Positions 30,506-33,573 of a stretch of 33,573 nucleotides of DNA are shown here, piece by piece; the stretch's first letter is position 1, and every line of letters begins with the position of its first letter. The notes below the pieces were generated by a model. It was not told the DNA's origin. It searched no databases and saw only the letters and a list, made by a program, of their open reading frames with translations. Source of the DNA: a virus; IMG/VR virus record IMGVR_UViG_3300035670_000799, positions 1 through 33,573 of that record, one strand, 5' to 3'. Made by a program: the position numbers and the translations under genes.

Positions 30506-32146
30506 GTGGCCGTCCGCGACCTCGTTCTCTCGTTCGATGTCATCTACGGCGGTAATACCTCCGCCGACACGGCGTTTGCCGGATTGTGGGGGACTGGCGC
30601 GTCAGCCGACAGCGCGCTGATCACTCAGTGGGCTACGGGCACGACGGCGGATACTGTATTTTCCGCGTTATGGGGGATAGCGGAAAGTGCTGACCGTCAT
30701 CACACCGCGTTGTGGGGGATAGCCGAAACCGCCGACCGTCATCACACCGCGCTGTGGGGGATAGCCGAAACCGCTGACCGTCAGCACACCGCGTTATGGG
30801 GCATAGCCGAAACCGCTGGCCGTCAGCACACCGCGCTGTGGGGCATAGCCGAAACCGCCGACCGTCATCACACCGCGTTATGGGGCATAGCCGAAACCGC
30901 CGACCGTCATCACACCGCGCTGTTGGGCATAGCGGAAACCGCCGACCGTCATCACACCGCGTTGTGGGGGGCAGCGGAAACCGCCGACCGTCATCACACC
31001 GCGTTATGGGGGACAGCGGAAACCGCCGACCGTCAGCACATCGCGTTGTGGGGGACATCCGAATCAGCCGATTTTGTCTCGCGGTGGTTGAAATGGAACA
31101 CCCCGGTCTGGATGACCGGAAAAAGCGATTGGGTTTGGGCTTCAGATTACCTACTGCAACGGATTTTCAATATGAACGCGAGCATCATCAGAACTAGCGA
31201 CGGCGCGAATGTTGCCGCGCTATCAGCGTCACTCGAAACCGACCTGTCGAGCTGGGCATGGAGCGCCGACGGGACTGTCATCGGCGACGCGGCGCGGGAT
31301 TTGATCGCACCCGATAACGGGCCGGTCGAAGTGCTGATTTCCGCCAATGGCGTTCAGTTTCCGATTTGGATTACTGAAGTAGAACCTAAAGACCGTCGAC
31401 ATGGCGACGCGCAAACGTACTCGTTCAAGGGAGTGTCGCCAAATGCCTATTTCGCCAAACCGTACCACGCGCCACTGACCTACACATTCGGCACCGCCAC
31501 ATCTGCCCAACAGATATTTGCGTATTTATTGATCGGCAGCGGATGGGATTTGGACTGGGGAATAGACGATTTCGATATCGCCGCCAATGTGTATTCTGTC
31601 GCTGATCTCACGCCTGCTGAGATCATGCGCGAAATCGCCTCGGTTGTCGGCGCGTATGTATACCCAAGCCTCCAAGCGAAAACGATTTATGTCCGTTACA
31701 TCCACTCCAAAAACCCGGCACAACTGACAGACGGCGACGAGGTGCGCTCGATTCACGACGCCATGACGATCTCTGAGTCCCGCGAATGGCGCGCGAAAAA
31801 TGGCTATAACCGGGTGATTGCCAGCGGCACCAATACCGGATATACCGTGACCTGCACGCTGGACGGCACTGACGGCGCGAAACTCGCTCCGGTCATTGTC
31901 CACCCGTTGATATTGACCCCGCAGGTAGGGCGCAATGCCGGGCGTTATTTTTTATATGAAAACGGTTCCAACCAATTAGCGCGCACCAGAGAGTTTCCGC
32001 TGCACAGCGTAGATTATCCGCTGTTGCCGCCTGGCACGGTTGTGAAGAACGCAGAGAATGGATGGTTTTCAATTGTCGAGCGCACTCGCGTGACGCTCAC
32101 CCGCCCGCATATCCACCAATCAGTCACGATGCTGGAGTACAAGTGA
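30506..32146 (+). CDS. Tail hub / tail-tip protein with N-terminal 14-residue repeats
   Basis: A 546-residue protein starting at the GTG 30506. The N-terminus (residues about 54-179) is nine 14-residue repeats of ALWGIAETADRHHT with more degenerate copies upstream. The C-terminal two thirds is a folded domain with TPVWMTGKSDWVWASDYLLQ and YSFKGVSPNAYFAKPYHAPL, typical of tail-hub or tip (gp44-like) proteins of Mu-like phages. The repeats resemble adhesin or spacer stalks. Confidence 0.75.
   Translation: MAVRDLVLSFDVIYGGNTSADTAFAGLWGTGASADSALITQWATGTTADTVFSALWGIAESADRHHTALWGIAETADRHHTALWGIAETADRQHTALWGIAETAGRQHTALWGIAETADRHHTALWGIAETADRHHTALLGIAETADRHHTALWGAAETADRHHTALWGTAETADRQHIALWGTSESADFVSRWLKWNTPVWMTGKSDWVWASDYLLQRIFNMNASIIRTSDGANVAALSASLETDLSSWAWSADGTVIGDAARDLIAPDNGPVEVLISANGVQFPIWITEVEPKDRRHGDAQTYSFKGVSPNAYFAKPYHAPLTYTFGTATSAQQIFAYLLIGSGWDLDWGIDDFDIAANVYSVADLTPAEIMREIASVVGAYVYPSLQAKTIYVRYIHSKNPAQLTDGDEVRSIHDAMTISESREWRAKNGYNRVIASGTNTGYTVTCTLDGTDGAKLAPVIVHPLILTPQVGRNAGRYFLYENGSNQLARTREFPLHSVDYPLLPPGTVVKNAENGWFSIVERTRVTLTRPHIHQSVTMLEYK
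30665..31042 (+). repeat. 42-bp imperfect tandem repeat, nine units, in tail-hub gene
   Basis: Nine successive 42-bp units encode ALWGIAETADRHHT variants; substitutions are mostly D/G, H/Q, I/A and W/L. A tenth partial unit starts at 31043. Earlier LWGTGASAD and TQWATGTTAD copies extend the pattern upstream in diverged form. The unit is an exact number of codons, so the frame is kept. A long opposite-strand open frame here is a by-product. Confidence 0.93.
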
Positions 32147-32382
32147 ACGAACTCGTAAGGTTGCGCGGCATATTGCGCGGTAACAACGCAGCTACTGACG
32201 TATTGCGCGTCGCTACAGTGAATGTTGCACGAGAAGACGGCACCAGTCTGGTCACTGACGATTCAGGAAATCAATTTGTTGCGGTAGGAGCAACCGTTTC
32301 CCCTGGTTACAGAGCGATGATTGAAGGCAGGACGATTGTCGCGCAGGTTCCAGCATTGCCCACGGCTAGTTTTTACGTTTAA
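32143..32382 (+). CDS. Small tail-associated protein
   Basis: 79 residues from a GTG that overlaps the tail-hub stop (GTGA) and is preceded by GGAG. LRGILRGNNAATDVLRVATV and NVAREDGTSLVTDD are followed by YRAMIEGRTIVAQVP. It appears to be a beta-rich accessory of the tail tip; homologues of this size follow hub genes in transposable siphophages. A longer frame starting upstream at 32062 lies in another gene. Confidence 0.62.
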   Translation: MNELVRLRGILRGNNAATDVLRVATVNVAREDGTSLVTDDSGNQFVAVGATVSPGYRAMIEGRTIVAQVPALPTASFYV

Positions 32383-32423
32383 TCACGCCAAAGCGGTAGG
32401 ACGCGGCTTTTCAAGGAGAGAAT

Positions 32424-33197
32424 ATGAAGTCGTTCTTATCGTGGATGGGCGGTAAAAGCCGCCTTGCCAAAACCATTATCCCGCTAATCCCAGAACATCA
32501 TTGTTATTGCGAGGTGTTTGCGGGTGCGGCGTGGATTTTATTTTCTAAACCACCTAGCGATGTCGAGATAATTAACGATCTGAATGTTGAACTTGTCACG
32601 CTTTACAAGGTCGTTCGTCACCATCTAGAAGAGTTCGTAAAGCACCTTAAATGGCTTTTGGTGGCGCGCGATGAGTATGATTCGTTTATGAAATCAGCCC
32701 CCGAGACGCTGACAGATATTCAGCGTGCGGTGCGATTTTATTATATTGCACGAACATCATATGGTGCGAGGGTGGGTCATAATCCCAGCTTCAGCGTCAG
32801 CACCAATCGCCCAAGCAATTTTAATTTGCTGCGAATAGAAGAGGATTTGAGCGCTGCGCATATCAGGTTGGCGCGGGTGTTTGTTGAAAACCGCCCGTAT
32901 CAACAGTTTGTCGAGCGATTCGATAAGGACGGCGTTTTTATGTATGTCGATCCGCCATACTTTGGCTGTGAGGACTATTACGGTAAGGATATGTTTAGCC
33001 GATCCGATTTTCTTACCTTGCGTGACATGCTTGGCGAGGCTAAGTCAAAATGGATGCTCAGCATTAATGATGTGCCTGAAATGCGGAAGGTGTTTGACGG
33101 CTTTAACATCAAGCCTGTTCGCCTTGATTATAGCGTTGGCGTTCGGAAAGGCGAAAAGCGCAAAAGCAATGGTGAGCTATTGATAATGAACTATTAG
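32424..33197 (+). CDS. D12-class DNA adenine methyltransferase (Dam-like)
   Basis: A 257-residue N6-adenine methyltransferase. SAM-binding motifs WMGGKSRLAKTI (residues 7-18) and FAGAAW (32-37) and the catalytic DPPY (176-179, in YVDPPYFG) are in the alpha-class D12 order. It may methylate GATC-like sites and protect phage DNA or influence expression. Position at the right end matches the mom modification module of Mu. GGAGAG precedes the ATG. It is followed by a convergent small gene with a 4-base overlap. Confidence 0.93.
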   Translation: MKSFLSWMGGKSRLAKTIIPLIPEHHCYCEVFAGAAWILFSKPPSDVEIINDLNVELVTLYKVVRHHLEEFVKHLKWLLVARDEYDSFMKSAPETLTDIQRAVRFYYIARTSYGARVGHNPSFSVSTNRPSNFNLLRIEEDLSAAHIRLARVFVENRPYQQFVERFDKDGVFMYVDPPYFGCEDYYGKDMFSRSDFLTLRDMLGEAKSKWMLSINDVPEMRKVFDGFNIKPVRLDYSVGVRKGEKRKSNGELLIMNY

Positions 33198-33355
33198 TCT
33201 GCGTACTCGTAACCGCGGCGAGTTAGTTTTTCACCCTCTGCCGGGGTTACGACCCAGTATTTGTCGTCATCCCCTAAGATTATCATCATTATTTTAATGC
33301 AGCGGTTTTTGAAATTTTGCGCGTTTGCGTATGAGTTGAATTTGAAGGTTGTCAT
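33194..33355 (-). CDS. 53-residue small protein convergent with the methylase
   Basis: On the minus strand from the ATG at 33355 (AGGGG upstream), the product begins MTTFKFNSYANAQNFKNRC and ends DKYWVVTPAEGEKLTRRGYE, then YAD. The YWVVTPAE...GYEYA C-terminus looks like a conserved small-protein fold. It is the only leftward gene in this half. A promoter at 33413-33441 and a hexamer tract sit upstream. Function unknown; may regulate or partner the methylase. Confidence 0.6.
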   Translation of the reverse strand: MTTFKFNSYANAQNFKNRCIKIMMIILGDDDKYWVVTPAEGEKLTRRGYEYAD

Positions 33356-33365
33356 GGTCGCCCCT

Positions 33366-33407
33366 GTGTTGGTGTTGGTGTTGGTGTTGGTGTTGGTGTT
33401 TGTGTTG
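33366..33407. repeat. GTGTTG hexamer tract, seven units
   Basis: Seven tandem 6-bp units, six exact and one GTGTTT. It lies in the leader between the putative promoter and the start of the 53-residue gene. A change in the number of units would change the leader length by multiples of 6 and could tune expression. Confidence 0.85.
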
Positions 33408-33412
33408 CAGGC

Positions 33413-33441
33413 ACGATAACTCTGCGTTCTATTGGAGTCAA
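33413..33441 (-). promoter_or_regulatory. Putative promoter for the 53-residue gene
   Basis: TTGACT (33441-33436) and TATCGT (33418-33413) with 17-base spacing on the minus strand. The -10 overlaps the CACGATAA octamer at 33412-33419, so transposase or a related protein binding there would compete with RNA polymerase. Confidence 0.5.
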
Positions 33442-33480
33442 TGATAATTGGCGCCCATCACGATAAATTAATTAGATGTC

Positions 33481-33497
33481 ATTTCACACCGTGAAAT
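33481..33497. repeat. Palindrome near right end, ATTTCAC-acc-GTGAAAT
   Basis: Seven-base perfect arms with a 3-base centre. It is identical to the core of the left-end palindrome (195-213) except at one central base. It lies between the second and third CACGATAA sites. Confidence 0.65.
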
Positions 33498-33547
33498 AAT
33501 ATTTTTTTATTTATCGTGTATTTTGGACTCAATTTATCGTGCGCGGC

Positions 33548-33573
33548 TATACGTACCCAGCATCCGCACGAAC
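33548..33573 (-). pseudogene. Host GGDEF gene, upstream fragment
   Basis: The last 26 bases, read on the minus strand, give FVRMLGTY in the frame that continues, through the shared TATA, into KQAQKLQ and the GGDEF domain at the left end. Only eight codons are visible, so this is a continuity argument rather than a family match. Confidence 0.4.

Larger units (their letters stand above)
33412..33541. other. Right-end cluster of four CACGATAA octamers
   Basis: Exact copies at 33412-33419 and 33459-33466 (plus strand) and at 33511-33518 and 33534-33541 (minus strand, pointing inward). The last is 6 bases from the proposed prophage end. Multiple sites of this kind at the end of a transposable phage fit transposase-binding sites. 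Their mixed orientation is like the arrangement of Mu end sites. Confidence 0.6.
115..33547. mobile_element. Mu-like transposable siphophage prophage, about 33.4 kb
   Basis: The element contains a DDE transposase with its AAA+ partner, GemA, a Mor-family activator, DUF935 portal, Mu F-like and Mu I-like genes, lambda-like capsid genes, a non-contractile tail module and a terminal adenine methylase. Both ends carry CACGATAA octamers and a matching palindrome, and it interrupts a GGDEF gene. Two divergent operons start at the centre. No integrase or tRNA attachment site is seen, which fits transposition. Boundaries rest on reading-frame restoration and may be wrong by some tens of bases, but the identity as a Mu-like prophage is very secure. 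Confidence 0.9.

Noticed and set aside
30665-31042. CRISPR-like array
   Set aside because: Units are contiguous 42-bp coding repeats with no unique spacers.
30633-31058. Opposite-strand open frame with repeated Arg/Cys/Asp-rich sequence
   Set aside because: It is the reverse of the 42-bp in-frame repeat of the tail-hub gene; its repeats follow automatically from that array.

Overview
The window is almost entirely one integrated transposable (Mu-like) prophage of a Gram-negative, probably gamma- or betaproteobacterial, host. The transposition and packaging genes belong to Mu-type families: a DDE transposase, an AAA+ MuB-type ATPase, GemA, a Mor-family activator, DUF3164, DUF2730, DUF3486, a DUF935 portal, a Mu F-like minor head protein, a gpG-like morphogenesis protein, a Mu I-like protease, and DUF1320 and DUF1834. 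The capsid proteins are lambda-type (gpD-like decoration protein, gpE-like capsid protein). The tail is the non-contractile kind: a tube protein, chaperones and a long tape measure, with no sheath gene. The host flanks are tiny. Bases 1-114 (minus strand) encode the start of a GGDEF (diguanylate cyclase) domain, and the last 26 bases read in frame with it if the two flanks are joined at a shared TATA. The prophage therefore probably spans about 115-33547 and interrupts a GGDEF gene.

Layout. The prophage is organised as two divergent transcription units that start at its physical centre (midpoint about 16831). Leftward from 16848 come two DNA-binding early genes (one Ner-like), several small genes, a coiled-coil protein, the transposase (13865-12156) and its ATPase partner (12136-10982). 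A run of small accessory genes follows (10985-6945), including an internally duplicated gene family, zinc-ribbon and winged-helix proteins, and an Rmf-like/HTH fusion with an acidic neighbour behind a perfect palindrome. Then come GemA, the Mor-family activator, two genes in the Mor-to-packaging interval, a winged-helix protein, the packaging genes and the portal, ending with Mu F-like and gpG-like genes at the left end. Rightward from 17286 come the protease with a nested scaffold start, decoration protein, capsid, a cassette of beta-rich surface proteins, head completion, tail tube, chaperones, tape measure and tail-tip proteins. The unit ends with a Dam-type adenine methylase in the place Mu uses for its DNA-modification gene.

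The early block provides transposition and replication plus regulation, with Mor presumably switching on later genes. The leftward block packages DNA and the rightward block builds capsid and tail. In Mu itself these blocks run in one direction, so here the head module is split: terminase/portal/F/G at the left end, protease/capsid at the centre. The ends carry five copies of an octamer, CACGATAA, that look like transposase-binding sites, and a near-identical palindrome sits close to each end. No classic c-type repressor, no recognisable endolysin and no second (C-type) late activator were found.

The most unusual parts are the divergent architecture with a split head module, the Rmf-HTH fusion with its palindromic operator, a 36-residue membrane ORF wedged between two packaging genes, tandem repeats inside the tape measure, tail-hub and accessory genes, and a hexanucleotide tract in the leader of a small gene next to the methylase.
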